From the NCBI GenBank assembly GCA_019915135.1, contig JAHLMK010000016.1, positions 1,228,806-1,292,805 on the forward strand: a stretch of DNA of 64,000 bases. The letters are read 5' to 3'. The DNA comes from Strobilurus pachycystidiatus (lineage: Eukaryota; Basidiomycota; Agaricomycetes; Agaricales; Physalacriaceae). Positions 24,555 to 36,724 of this stretch are shown here, piece by piece. Under the pieces are notes generated by a model that was not told the origin of the DNA, made no database searches, and saw only the letters and a list, made by a program, of their open reading frames with translations. The translations under genes were made by a program, and so were the position numbers. Numbering within the stretch: position 1 is the stretch's first letter; every line of letters starts with the position of its first letter.

Positions 24555-26094
24555 GTAGGCGCAGTTTGGCATTTGCCTTGGGGAAAGGCTGTGTAGGGAA
24601 GGAGAGTGAGATGCAGGGGTGTATAATGAATTCGAAGCACGCCCGTATACGTGGTTATTTTTTGTATTTGTACTGTTTTCTTGTCGTTGTCGTCCCTTTT
24701 GCTGATCTATAACAATGTATGTATATGTAGTTTTTACGGGTACCTGTTCATTTCGACTGTTTTTGATGCATGATGAATTGCCACTGTGCAAACTTGAACG
24801 CCGCGCGCCTGACGTACGAATTGGTGTTTCAGAGGCGCGTTGCCCGAGAGTTGTATGAGCCTGTGGTTTGAGGTGGTTGGCAATATATTGTATCGCCGAA
24901 CGCGTTGTGTGTCCAGATCAAGGGCGACAACAACTAGATTCTGCTACTTAGTAGTCAAACGACAGCTGGCACTCAGCTCGCTGGTACAATAATTATAGTG
25001 GCTAGACCGCGTCGACTTAAAGCCGCCGGGCGTATTTCAAGCCGGGAGGAGACTCGAGAGAAATGGAAGGTGCGGAAACTCCGAATTCGGGTCGGACGAT
25101 TTCGAAATTGACACTCTCTTTTCGAGTGAATCAGTGATCGTAAAAAAAGTTTTATTTCGGTCTTCGGGGAGAGAAAACCGAGCCGCAAGGAGCCGCAAGT
25201 GGGGTGGTGAGTCGGATGTACGTTCACTCTGAGTCTTGATGGGCAGTAAGCACTGTGTCCACTGTCCGCTCGCGACTGGGAAGCGTGCGCCCACAACTCT
25301 ATGTATAGCAGTTGTCATCCCTGGCGGAGGAGAGATATCAGGATGACCCTGGTACGGGTACGACTCAGCGGGGGATCATGTATGCGTCATCGATTAGCGA
25401 GGCACCAGGAGGGGTCCTCCATTTTGCGCGAGCAGTGAAATAACGTGAAAGTGATCGCGATGCGCAGGACCTTCCAAAGAACAGCAGGAGCGCGCGACTG
25501 CCACACGGCGGCCTGTTACTGGGCGCATGGGATGACGCGCCCGTTGCCATTGGTGAAGGCGCGCTGTCGGTGAAACGACGCAGTGCCGAAACTGACATTG
25601 ATATTGGGCGATCGATGAAGTGGCGGAACCGAGGAGGCGGGATTACTCACGAGACGGAAAAGGAAAGGCAAGGGCTGCAGTTGGGCCGTCGCAGTTTCGG
25701 TTCATCCTGCTCGCCCCTCTCGGCGTGCGCCGCACGCAGAATAGGAAAAATCTGGCGTGCAGCGCCATGGCGACGGAGAGTCGATTGGGGAAGATCTGCC
25801 AAGGGGCCTGAGATTGCTTTGTCATCGGGGGCCCACCGGGACAGGCAACGTGGCGCAGCGCGCATTGGGTGCGAATTTGCATTTCTGTTTTCGTGTCGCA
25901 TATGACATGCTACAGTGTATTCCCGAGTGTCGTGGGGCTGAAAAATGCAGAGTATATAAAGCAAGCGCGCGGGAAGCGCCATGCGCAGATCTCTATCTGC
26001 CCCGCGACGCTGGCTTCGGCGCTGCTTTGATTGACTTCAGCTTACACGTACTTGGCCCGGTTCTAATTCACGCATTCGACGATCCTGGCATCCG
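24555..26094. other. Long intergenic region with promoter
   Basis: About 1.5 kb without a supported gene. G/C-rich frames of 60-160 codons occur on both strands but overlap each other and lack motifs. The 3' end is the promoter of the RanBP2 zinc-finger gene. Confidence 0.55.
25953..25960 (+). promoter_or_regulatory. TATA box upstream of the zinc-finger gene
   Basis: TATATAAA, about 135 bp upstream of the ATG at 26095, in otherwise G/C-rich sequence. A good core-promoter match; the 5' UTR would be about 100 nt. Confidence 0.5.
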
Positions 26095-28272
26095 ATGCTC
26101 AAAAGTAGGCCGGCTTCGCCTGCAGCCTCGTCCTCGCCCTCCCCATCCCAACCCGCCCAAAAAATGCACTCTGCCCACCTCGGCCCGGCGTTTGCGTACC
26201 GCGAGCCGCCCATCGAGACCTTCGCGCCCCGCCCGCGCGCGGCAATGACCCCGAGCGTCGAGCTGTCGCCCGCGTCGTCGAGCGGGAGCCTGGCGTCGAC
26301 CGACTCGCACTTTCACTACGGCACCCCGTCCATCGAGGCGTTTCTGCGGACTCGATCTCGGGTCGTCCGCGTGAGTCGACTGCTGCGTTCTGATGCGAGG
26401 CGACACTAATCTGTTTGCTTAGTTCTTTGGACTGCCTGATCAGCCGGAACGCTTTCTCGCGAATGTGCTGCTGTCGCCCGTGGTGAGTGTTCTACTCGGT
26501 TCATGCAGGGTATATATCTAAGCAGCGTGCAGTCCCGCTTCCCTCCCCCAGCGACGATGTGGACACTGCGGGACGAGCAGGACATGAGCACTATTTGGGC
26601 AGTATTCAGGACACACGACGAGGTAAGTCCCTGGGGATCATTTGCACATGTTACTGTCTTGTTTTTGCTTGGGCTGTTTATTGGCGCCGGCGCGGGCCCA
26701 CGTTGATCTTACCCTCGATTATCATCAATCTGACGCTTCTGCGATGCTTTATAGGCCTGCACTGCTCTCTCCCTGTCCGGTCTGGCTGCCCACGTCTGTC
26801 TTGCCCCCGCCCTCGAGCACGACCTCGAGCCGTTCCACAAGCTGCGCCGCGTCGAGCTCGCCGTCGACCACAGCATGCACAAGACCCTCGTCCCGACGCC
26901 GGCCCATCGTCCGCACATGCTGCAGATCCCGCCGCACGGCGTGCCCGCGGCGCGTTATTCGCCCGACCACGCGTCCCGACACGACTATACCATCTCGAGC
27001 AACCCGCCGAATCCGCGGACGAGCTTCCGGCTGGGCGACTGGATCTGCTCGTCGCCGAAATGCGCCGCACACAATTTTGGGTAAGCGCCTGCCGCGTTGG
27101 TGTCGTCGTTTCTAATCAGCCTTGCAGCCGCAACCTGGCCTGCATTGGGTGCGGATCAGCTCGATCGTCTTCTGGGCTCGCGTCGCCCCACTTTCTGCAC
27201 ACCCCTTCGCCCACTACCCGTCCTCCCCCGTCCCCACGCTTTGCCTCGTCCCCAAACTCCCAGGCCTCGTTCTCACCGTCCTCCGCGTACTCGCCGTCGT
27301 CCCCGCCCTTCCCGCCGTCGCCCAGCGCGTCCACAAAGAGCGCGCACCCGCTCCTCACGCCGTCGGGCCGCGCCTTTGCTGTCGGCGGCCGCGTGCAGAA
27401 CATCTCCTCGGACCCGCTCCTGCCGTGCATCATGTACTGGCCGGACAACGAGCCGTTCCCGGAGCAAGGCCAAATTCGACCTAGCGGGTTGGTCGGAGTT
27501 CCGGTACGTGATTCCTGTGTCTGTCTGTCCACCCTGGTGTCCTCACGCATTACAGCAGCCCCCCATCCTGAACACGGGAAACCGCGGACCCATCTCTCAC
27601 GTACGTACCGCCGATGTCCACGTTCCGCCCACTCTGACCCTCCGCTTACAGCAACCCGGCGATTGGATATGCCAGAAATGCAACTATCTCAACTGGCGCC
27701 GCCGTAAAGTCTGTCAGACGTGCTTGCCCTGTGAGTGTAACCATTCGCTTCAACAAACTTAAAGTCACCTAAGAATGTTCTTTCCAGATGCTGAAGGAAA
27801 CGGCGACTCGATCTCTGCCGCCGTCCAGGCCGAGCGCATCGCGCTCCTCACCTCTGTTCTCGCGCACACCCACATCCAGACGCCTCAACGCTCTCACTCC
27901 ATGACGCCGCCCCAGGTTCACCGGCCCTTCATCAATACCTCGCCGCCACATGCTCGGGGCCAGGTACACCGCTCGCAGTCGCACTTTGAGCTCGGCACCC
28001 TGTACAGCTCCAATAGCGCGCGGCCCATCTATCAGACTTCCGGGCATCTCCATGCGCCCGCGCCCGCACCCCTGCTCCCGTCCTTCCTGCAGGACATCGT
28101 CCAGTCCCCGCTGCACTCGCCCGTCTCCACGTCCTCCGCGGACCTCTCCTTCGACGAGTACGACCTCGAGCCGCGCACCTCCCTCAGCAACATCTGGAAA
28201 ATGGACGGCGACGAATACTCGGCTCTAAATCGGAGCAGGAAAAGCAGCCGCGAGAGGCTCAACGTCGTGTAA
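26095..28272 (+). CDS. RanBP2-type zinc-finger protein, probable RNA-binding
   Basis: Two RanBP2-type zinc fingers: GDWICSSPKCAAHNFGRN-LACIGC and GDWICQKCNYLNWRRRKVC-QTC, each with the W-C-x(2-5)-C...C-x2-C pattern that binds single-stranded RNA or ubiquitin. Upstream, exons with FFGLPDQPERFLANVLLSP and ATMWTLRDEQDMSTIWAVF followed by LHDLEPFHKLRRVELAVD resemble a divergent RRM. Between the fingers lies a Ser/Pro-rich disordered linker. The C-terminus is disordered, ending SRKSSRERLNVV. This layout resembles yeast Asn-rich protein Nrp1 and relatives. At least six introns. The start could instead be the Met at 26164. The regulatory target is unknown. Confidence 0.82.
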
Positions 28273-29161
28273 CTCTTTTTTTGTTGTTGTTGTAAGTGTC
28301 TGATGCCATCCCTTCTGATCGTGCTAACCCACGTCCCACCTCGCAGTTGGCATCCCCACCCCACCCAGGCAGGCATCGGATCTCACGTATAATATATCTA
28401 ATTTATCTTTTCGTCGGCATTTGGAACACCTGTGGTCTTAAGTATATATATCCCCCCCTCACCACCACCCACCCTACGAATACATGTAGAACTTAATTAC
28501 TCACCCTCTCCCGGTCTGTCTTGTCTCTCTTGTTGTTGTTGTTGTCCCTTTCCCCTCCCTCCTCACTACGCACCTGGACCTGGTGGACACGGTCTGTTTA
28601 TCTAGTTATCCCTATATATCAACATATCTTGGAACGAATAGCATGTGCTTTGACTTTGGCTTAGAGCCTTAGATGCGTAACATTCATCAATACTTAGTTA
28701 CTCGACAAACTGACTCGCGTACGTACTGTTTGACTTGAGACTCCGCGCGCGGCCCTTGCTTATCGTACCCGTAGCCGTACCCGTATACCCACCTCACGGA
28801 GCCAACCTTAAGGGAGAGTTCCGATTGCGCCACAATCACAACCATAAACGCGGCCCATACCATCTATTCTATTCCGATCTGATCCCTGACACTTGTTCTA
28901 GACTGTCGAGCAAAAGGAGCACGAGATACGCGTGCCAAACGCGTCTCCGAGTGTCCGTATTGATGATCGTCGGGATTCTCCTGGATTCTCATAGCAACGA
29001 ATTGAATTCCATCCTGTCAACAATAATTACTCGTGGTCCACCAGAGCATAGGTACTCTCACGAGTTGTACCTCTCTGAATTCTCCAGCGAGCGATTACTT
29101 TACTGGCGGCGGTCCACAAAACATATCATACACTATGACATTTTCTACGACGCCACAACCC
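28273..29161. other. Convergent 3' region
   Basis: Between the zinc-finger gene (+) and EMC1 (-). Contains short TTG/GTT runs near 28276 and 28531, probably UTR. A 160-codon plus-strand frame has no motif. Confidence 0.55.
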
Positions 29162-32100
29162 TCACGAATTGTACCACTTTTCCCTCAGCTTCTTGTTCCG
29201 CACGATGGGCTTCGTGATTATGATCGCGAGCCCCAAGGCCAGCACTGTCAGAACCAGCTGCGCCTTGTTGAAGTTCTCATCAAGCACGTCAAACGTCTTC
29301 GAGGGCGCGACGCGCGTCAAGAACATGTCCAGCCCATGCGCAAACACCAGTGACGTGGATTCTAGGAGCGCTGGTGAGGTAACGATGTGTTTCACGTTGG
29401 CGACCTGTTCATTTATTTGAGATGAGCGCTGGTGCTGGGGAGCCGAACAGGAAGAATGGCTGAAAAAGTCACCTCGTATTGGTGCGAGAGCACGCGACGC
29501 GGATCGTCTGGGAGGAGAGGATCATACTGGATCAGGTGCTCCTCCATTTCCTCGTTCGTCGTTTTCCGGTTGGGGCGGCGAGGATTCAAGAGCCTTCTTG
29601 GGAAGGACTGCACCTTGTGATTCGCAGTCGAAACTGACATCGATCGCTCAGCAAAAAAAGAACTCTCCTCTCGCAGACGGCGGAAAGTAACATACCAATG
29701 ATATCCTTGCTCGAAATCCCAAACTTGGTCGAGGTTGTCGCGATAGCCGTGATCGCATGAGGAAAGACGAAAGACTGCTCGAAGAACCGCACGTCCAGGT
29801 TCTCTTTAGCGAAAGCTGACATGTCGGAGCTGCACACGAAGAAGCGGATCAGCCTTTAATTAACCCACAAAAAAAAACGGAGTGCGCGCTAACCCACCTT
29901 CGCGTTTTATCATCAACCTTCTCGCCTTCGTACAATTCAACCGACACCATCCGGTATCCCTTCGTTTGACCGGTGCCCTTGTAATCATCCTCGTAATAGT
30001 GATACACCAGCCAATTTTCTGTAAGCGCGGCTTTGACATCACAAGAACCCGAGTTGAGTGGGATAGCCGCATGGTAGACCGTCGTCCCCTTAGCGCCGTC
30101 AACGAGGTAGACGCCACAATTAGCTGGAGAAGTCGAAGGCGAACTCGTCAAGAGGACAAACATCCGAGGGTTCAAGTACTTGTATAGCGTCGTCCGGTTA
30201 CCAAGCACTTTGCCTATAGACGCAACGGGCCCGCGCGACGCTGGGATAATGCTCTGGATGGCTTCTCCATCCGGGAGCGAGAGTGACCAAGTAGGTTGCG
30301 CCACAAGGAAATTGCTATCAGGCGACGTGGAAAGATGATGACCGGTGATTTTACGGCGGCCCGCTACAGAAGTCTTCAAAGGGAAGTGGAGATACGACGA
30401 TGCGTTCAGCAGCATTTCCTTAGACTCAACAGTATCTGGGTGCAAGTGTGCCTTTTCGAGACATTAAGTTTCAGCCGAAAAACAATCGTTGGGTAGCTTG
30501 GCTTACCTGCATGAATTGATCTAATGAAAAGATGACTCGAGAATCCTGTTGCACCATGAACACCTCGACTGCCGCCTCGGGAGTGTCGGTACCCGCCAAA
30601 AGCGGGCTTACCGCCGCACCGGGGCGAGCGTCGTCTCCAGTCAGGACATCAAAGTGAAACAAAACGGTATCGACCAAGCCCTACGCAAAACACAGGTTAA
30701 CCACCAACCCTGCTATCGACCCGAGTCTAACTCGAAGGAGAAGGCACTTACATTGTTCGCGACTCTCTGGGTAACAAGGGCGGCCTGCGGCGCATCCCCG
30801 TCGCTCACAGTCCTGGTTACAAAGATTTTCACCGGCACATGGATCGCTCCCACCTCCGCGGCCCATCCGAGATCGAGGATCTTGCTCCAGACAATCTCTC
30901 CGTTGCTCGAGTCTAAAGCGAAGAGCTTGCCTTGCTGACTGGCGGCGAGAATAATCTGCCTGAAACCAAAGGTATCCCTCCACAGGACGCCGTCGGCCGC
31001 TTTCACGACGGCAGAAGACGAGGCCGACGCGTATGAACCGGTTGCGAACCGACGGACGAAGTTGAGCAAGTAGCGCGGAAAGTCTTGTGCATCAGATATG
31101 TGGCGGATGACACGCTGGATGTAGGTATCGTCGCCGTCGTGGCTGAGGCTGACAGTCTTTTCCGGAAGTTCAACAAACTCGGTGGCTTTGATCGTAGTTA
31201 GTGATTCCTCGCGCGTCCATTGGTATTTATCGTGCTGCCATAGTTGTACGGCTCCGGTACTTGTGGTCAAGAACAGTCTGCCCAAAACGATATGTTCCTG
31301 GGGATTTGCGGCATCAATGGTCAACTTGAGGGACGTTAGCGACGAACGGTCTATGTCTAAACGGTATCCTACATGCGTGATAACTCCATGACTGTTGGTG
31401 TCGAAAGGAAAAGAGAATCCAGTTACAAGGCCTCTACCTTTCGAGAGGTGAGGTGCCAAGACCTCGGCAGATGCAAACTACGAATACAGGTCAATCATGG
31501 TGGACGAAGGCGCAGTCAGATGCTTTACCTTGAATGCAAGAGAGTAATATAATCTAGTAATGTAAACATTCCCGCTTTTATCGAAGCCTCCGGCGTACAG
31601 AGAGTCTGTGTTGCGTTGCGAGGACTCCTGCGTCAAAGTCAGAAGGTGAAGTCGCCATTGGGAGTCCATCTTACGGAGCCCTCAAACTCCCATGCTTGCG
31701 AGAGTACATATCCTCGATCTTCGAGTCTAAAGACACGTCCTGTTCCATCCGTTTTGACGGCGACCAGTAATCCAGAGGTGCTCAAACCAATATCAATGAG
31801 CTCCCTGTAGGTGACATTCTTGATTGTGGTGGGCTTCTCCTTTAATGTCGTGTAGAGAGGAACGGTTTTGAGGTTACCTTGTTCCAGCCAAACCAAGCGT
31901 GCGGTGTCACCATTTGTCAGAGCAATGACGCCAGTGGGACCCGTTGGTATGTTGGAAGCGATGCCAGCGGAGGATAAGACCTGTCCAGTTTCTGTGGATA
32001 GTGCAGCTACGTGAAGAGAGAGTGATGAGGATGATTTCGCGAGTCCGACGACGAATATCGCAGACGGGGTCGCGACAAGTTTCGAGTAGAGCACTAGGGA

Positions 32101-32788
32101 GCTGTAGGCTGCTCAGGACATGACATGGGCAGTCTGGAAAGGCACTCGTACGCTTGTTCCTCAGATGTCCATGTCCATTTCAGCTCGCCGGAGTTTGTGA
32201 AGGAGTTCACAGTGTGTCCATTGGTCAGAGTAATGATGTCGCCGTTGTCCGTGATAACTATTGGGCTGCTCATATCAACCGATTCGAGCAAAAGACCGGA
32301 CTCCGGAGCGTGTAGGCGCTTCTCAAGGAGCAGACTGCCGTCCAGGACATCGAAGGAACGCAGCGTTGCGCCGCCGGGACCGGAGAGCGACGCGACGACT
32401 GGGTACGTGTCAGCGGCAATATATGAGAGATAACATGAACGCACTGCTGTCACGCTTTTGGAAGGCGATGATGTTGTCGTCTGCCTGGAATACGTGCCGC
32501 CATGCTATACACAGGATGAGAGCGTGTTTATTGAGGTAGTCGAGCCCACGCACCCACAGACCCGTCCACCGGACTCAAGGCAGCAAGTACATTCTGCTCT
32601 GTCGCAGTGAGGATGACGCTCTTCGTATTCTTCTGTCCGACTCGGTGGAAGGTGGGGGCGGTCGACGGTGAGGAGGAGAGCGGGACGCCGACCAGGAGCT
32701 TGTGCCAATCAATCACGCCAACGTCGGACTCGTGGATGGCGGCGACCAGGCCGATTGACGCGAGTAGCGCCAGACAGGAAAGGCGCAT
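29162..32788 (-). CDS. EMC1: ER membrane protein complex subunit 1 (EMC1)
   Basis: Largest subunit of the EMC insertase, which inserts tail-anchored and multi-pass proteins into the ER membrane. Begins with a signal peptide (MRLSCLALLASIGLVAAIHE), then a long luminal beta-propeller part with recurrent hydrophobic strands. It ends with a conserved C-terminal domain (DVLDENFNKAQLVLTVLALG) containing the transmembrane helix LVLTVLALGLAIIITKPIV, and the cytosolic tail RNKKLREKWYNS. The gene is cut by about ten short introns and encodes roughly 1000 residues, normal for EMC1. It is divergent from F-box gene 3, about 180 bp away. The 5' end of this gene is duplicated as a relic at 35101-35170. Confidence 0.92.
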
Positions 32789-32927
32789 AGCAGGTCGTGG
32801 ATGACGTTCAAGCCAAGTTTGGTAACACGTGGACCGTGCCTGTCTCTATTCCGATTCGCGTTCAAACTCTGACGACCATCATCTGAATGTCCCGAGTACA
32901 GGGTCTTCATAGAACTTGTCCTTTGGC

Positions 32928-32935
32928 CTATAAAC
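32928..32935 (+). promoter_or_regulatory. TATA-like box of F-box gene 3
   Basis: CTATAAAC, conserved at the same place in the promoter of F-box gene 4 (TATAAA at 36643-36648). It lies only about 38 bp before the inferred exon-1 end, which would leave a very short 5' UTR exon. Confidence 0.45.
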
Positions 32936-32966
32936 CTTAGAAGAGTCTGACTTTTCGCATCAAAAA

Positions 32967-34799
32967 AGTGAGTGAAAGTAGCATTTGCGATTGTCCTATA
33001 CTGAACAATCACGCATAGTGGCCGCCTGTTCGCGTTGTGGTTTTGATTCCGTCTCTGCACAGACTCCCAAAATTCACACTCTGCCATCGCCCTTCGCCGA
33101 CGTTCTCGGGACTACGCTTTCTTTCGACAACCCTACAGCCGCAACCAAAGACCGCGTTGGCTCATTTCTTGCAGAGATAAAGACCTCTCTCAGGGAATTC
33201 GATGCCGACATATATCGTCTCGAATACGCTTTGCGTGCTGCAAAGAAAGAACGCAAAGCACTCCATGCCTTTCATGATGTCCATGCTGCCCTTCTTCCTC
33301 CCATTCACTCCCTCCCAGACGATGTCCTTTTCGAAATATTCTACCACACCAACTTCATTCAACCGTACGACGTATACAACCCCAGTCATGGTCCGTGGCT
33401 GCTAGGGAAGATTTGTCGTCGCTGGCGGCATCTTGTCTTGTCTTCGCCGTACATGTGGTCCTCGTTCTTCGTTGACCAGTCATGCAATCGTCCTCGTACC
33501 GGTGTTGCTGCAACGTTCTTCCTCCAGGAGGCATTTGCGCGGTCAAACCCCCTCCCAGTCGACTTGCGTATCAATTCATTGCCGTGGTCCCTCGACAATG
33601 ACTATTCTCCCGAATTTCTCCGTATTCTCATGACTCACACCGAGCGTTGGCGGAAAGTGCGGTTGGTCGGGGCCGATGGGCAAGAATTTGACAACCTTGT
33701 TTCCGTGAGAGCGCCAGGCATTTTCGCGTCGTTGTCGACGTTGCATCTCTCTCTCAAGGCTGAGGGCCCGTACCACCCTGAAGACGAATTGTTACCACAC
33801 ACCTTCGTGCAGCAGGTTCTCCCATACTTCCGCCAATCCCCCAACCTCCGTTCCCTGACTCTCAGTGGCCTCCCCGATCCCGAGGCTGACATGGATCCCG
33901 CGAGCATTGATTTTCCCTGGGCACAACTCAAGCATCTACAATACGCTTCTGCCTTCAGTCCATCACTGTTCACAACCGATTTGGACCGCAAATTCTTGCT
34001 TGCATGTCCAAATCTCGAATCGTTCTTCACAACAAGTATCGCTGGCCCGCATGTAAATTTACCTGTCATCACCCTTCCGCTGCTGCAGAGTCTCAGTCTG
34101 TTCGAGACCAGTCTTCTCAGGACCATGGATGTCCCGTCCTTAAGGATGTTGTCTTCTCAATGTGGTGACTTCGCCTTTCCAGAGAACAAGGGAGATTCGA
34201 ATCAATTCCCTATCCACATCCAAGAGATTGTTTGGCGCGCAAACCGGTATTCTGGCGGTACTGCACAACCCCCCTTTGACCTCCTCCACCTATTTCCTTC
34301 GGTTACTCGCCTCCAGGTGGACGGTGGAACCACAAAGACCTTTCTCGAGCAGTTCATCGCGACCCCAGAGAGCAGGACAATGCCTCTGTTGAGCTCCCTC
34401 ATTGTCAGCGGACTTGAGGGGTACGAGGAAGGAATAGCTGGCGCTCTTACCAGCATCGTGGAATCGCGGTCGAGTAGTGCATCGGACACGCGAGTTTCTC
34501 GACTCACTGATGTGCACATCGAGTTATCTGCCCCACGGCCTCGTCCCAGGCGGTTTCGGAAGTTTGATTACCGAACAAAACGTCTCCGTGAACCAACCCC
34601 CCCGCTCGATAACACATTGAATGACGTTGCGATGTCCATGGTCGAGAAGTTGGCGGTGTTCAAATCGGAGGGTTTGAATGTCTCTGTCGACTACCTGCAT
34701 AGTCAGTCTTCTTCCGAGCCATTTCCGGAACATCTTAGCTTATGAAATCTTGCAGAATCAAGCGTCACTGGCGAGACCGAACGCATCACTTACTTGTAG
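32967..34799 (+). CDS. F-box protein, CxxCGF subfamily, copy 3
   Basis: N-terminus CSRCGFDSVSAQTPKIHTLP, charged helix, F-box (IHSLPDDVLFEIFYHTNF), GPWLLGKICRRWRHLVLSS, then a Leu-rich C-terminal region of about 450 residues. No in-frame ATG precedes CxxCGF; an in-frame TAG lies at 32979-32981 and the next in-frame Met is after the F-box. Inferred start: A at 32967, intron 32968-33018 (51 bp, donor gtgagt, branch-like ctgaac, acceptor catag), TG at 33019, giving MAACSRCGF. A terminal intron at 34702-34755 (donor gtcagt) gives the tail KSSVTGETERITYL, matching copy 4. Nearly identical in layout to copy 4. A probable SCF adaptor; the substrate is unknown. Confidence 0.82.
32968..33018 (+). other. 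Inferred start-codon-splitting intron of F-box gene 3
   Basis: 51 bp, with perfect donor gtgagt, CTGAAC 18 nt before the acceptor, and acceptor catag. The exon before ends in A and the exon after starts with TG, forming ATG on splicing. Confidence 0.6.
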
Positions 34800-35100
34800 A
34801 TAATCACGACCTCATGGAATAGATTGAATAACAATATACTTTATCTCATTCGTCATCCCGGGCCCTTGTTTACATTTTTTGTACTTGCTTGTCCTTCATT
34901 CTGGCGCCATAGTCCGTTCCTCGCCACTCTCAAAAGGGGCAACGGGGCGCTGGGGGGTTGCATATACGTAGTTCTTGCCTTTTGGGCTTGTTCGCAGACC
35001 TGAAAGGTGCATGAGACGGTAACCTGAGAGGAATAACATGAGGCGCGCTCTGGAAGTGATGTCCTCTCCGTCACGTCTTCAGCGGTGGCGGAATCAGTGG

Positions 35101-35170
35101 CGCCGGCGTTAGATTTGTGGATGGCAGCGACCCGGCCGATTGACACAAGTAGCCCCAGACAAAGAGGACA
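35101..35170 (-). pseudogene. Relic of the EMC1 5' end
   Basis: About 70 bp aligns with EMC1 at 32716-32785, roughly four in five bases by eye. The minus strand still reads SIGRVAAIHKSNAG against ASIGLVAAIHESDVG of EMC1. It lies downstream of F-box gene 3, as expected if a segment holding the EMC1 5' end plus the F-box gene was duplicated in tandem. No full gene follows. Confidence 0.75.
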
Positions 35171-35288
35171 CGTACTTATATTGTCTTGATAGAATCCAAT
35201 CGATCAATCAATACGCGGCACAGACCTAAAGGATCACCGGACGCAGCAACTTGAAGGAACGCAGAATAATTTGTACATACTGAGTAAA

Positions 35289-36487
35289 CTACCTTAGGGA
35301 GGACATTAAGAGATCATCGGGCATCCAATCGGAAAGCTGTAAATGCTCTTCGTCCATCGCTTCCTCGTCGTCTTCAGAGAGAACGACGAGCTCCCCGTCG
35401 TCGCGAAATCCTAGTTTTGAGTTCCGATCCAACGGTGGATCATCAAAGAAGTGATGACGTTGGGCTATAAGGACCTCATATTCTGGGAGAGACGGAAATC
35501 GTGACGAGTATGCGTCAAAAAATTTCAAGGGCTGCTCGATCTTCTTGTAGCCTATTCAACCAAATGTTACCCAAAAATTGGGGAAAGGACAGAACGTAGC
35601 GAACCTTGAAGATCACCTCTTGAAATCATGTTTAAATGGTAGGTAACATCCGCAGTCTCTTCGCATCCATGTGTGGAGGGTCCATTGGTGCTAATAGGAA
35701 GAATAGGAAGTTTACGGTAGCAAGTGGAGGGGACTGCTCGCGAAAAGTCGACAATGAAGCATTTCATGTCCTCGTTTGGACCGGGAAGCAAAAGAGTGTG
35801 GTGGAGGTCATATACGAGCTGACCGTGGAAAATCTGATAATCGTGAAGTAGTTCCACGGCGCGCCCTATAACGATCCTGAGAATCGAGCTCAATTAGCAA
35901 CGACCCGAGAGAGGACAGAAAGCGCGATCTGACCTGTTTTGGAGCGTGTTGTATTTGGTGTTTTTGACTATAGTCCAGGGTGTACCGCCATATTGCATAA
36001 TTGCACAGATCATGACCCCGCCCCACTCAGTCCGGGAGCGCCACAAGCCATAATGTACGGGCACGAGCTCTCCCTCAATAGCCTGGAGTTCGTTGGCATG
36101 GAAGAGTGCATCCGCATACATCTTCTCGATGGCTTCATAGCAGCAAGAGTCGGGATCCGTGACCTCCTCCGTGTGCATCGCCATCTTGACGCAATAAAGC
36201 TTGCGATCTCTGCCATTGCCGCAATGCGCGTTATAGATGAGAGGACAGGGAAGTTGGATGTCGATTCCCCATGTTTTCGCCTTTTCGTCTGAGACTACGA
36301 CGCGCTGCGATTCGGCCGGTTCATTGACGAAGGGCTTGCGTCTCAGAGCAAGGTAGGCGTCTGGTGAGCTGGTGGGAATACAAGGGAATGGGTTCACGGT
36401 TTTGTCTCTCCATGACGGAGGCACATAGGGAGAAAAGAGGACTTTCCGCTCGAGACCAACGAATACGAGAGGGAAGGACGCAGCCAT
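35289..36487 (-). CDS. Kinase-like fold protein of unknown function
   Basis: Three main exons: MAASFPLVFVGLERKVLFSP through LVPVHYGLWRSRTEWGG and MICAIMQYGGTPW; then RIVIGRAVELLHDYQIFHGQ-LVYDLHHTLLLPG and KCFIVDFSRA; then KFFDAYSSRFPSLPEYEVLI with an acidic tail ending DDLLMSSLR. The HGQ...DLHHTLL...IVDFSRA stretch is the layout of a protein-kinase-like catalytic loop and DFG region, but His-Gly-Gln replaces the expected HxD, so catalysis is doubtful. The start at 36487 lies next to the duplicated promoter of F-box gene 4. This appears to belong to an uncharacterised fungal kinase-like family; the function is unknown. Confidence 0.65.
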
Positions 36488-36510
36488 AATGATAATGATG
36501 ATTAGAGTAC

Positions 36511-36724
36511 ATGATTGTTCAAGCCGAGTTTGGAAACACGTGGCCGGTGCCCGTCTAATCAGATTCGCGTTCAAGCCTTGCAGCTGACGACCAACATCCA
36601 AATCACCGACTACAGGATCTTCATAAATCTTGTCTTTTGGCGTATAAACCTCAGAAGAGTCGCTTCAAAGAGCAAGTAACATTAGCACTTGCGATCATCC
36701 TATACTGATCAATCACGCATAGTG
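36511..36724 (+). repeat. Duplicated F-box promoter (second copy)
   Basis: Homologous to 32806-33020 upstream of F-box gene 3. Shared landmarks are the AACACGTGG motif, GATTCGCGTTCAA, the TATAAAC box, and the whole inferred 5' intron. Homology stops at about 36511, just before the kinase-like gene start. Confidence 0.75.
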
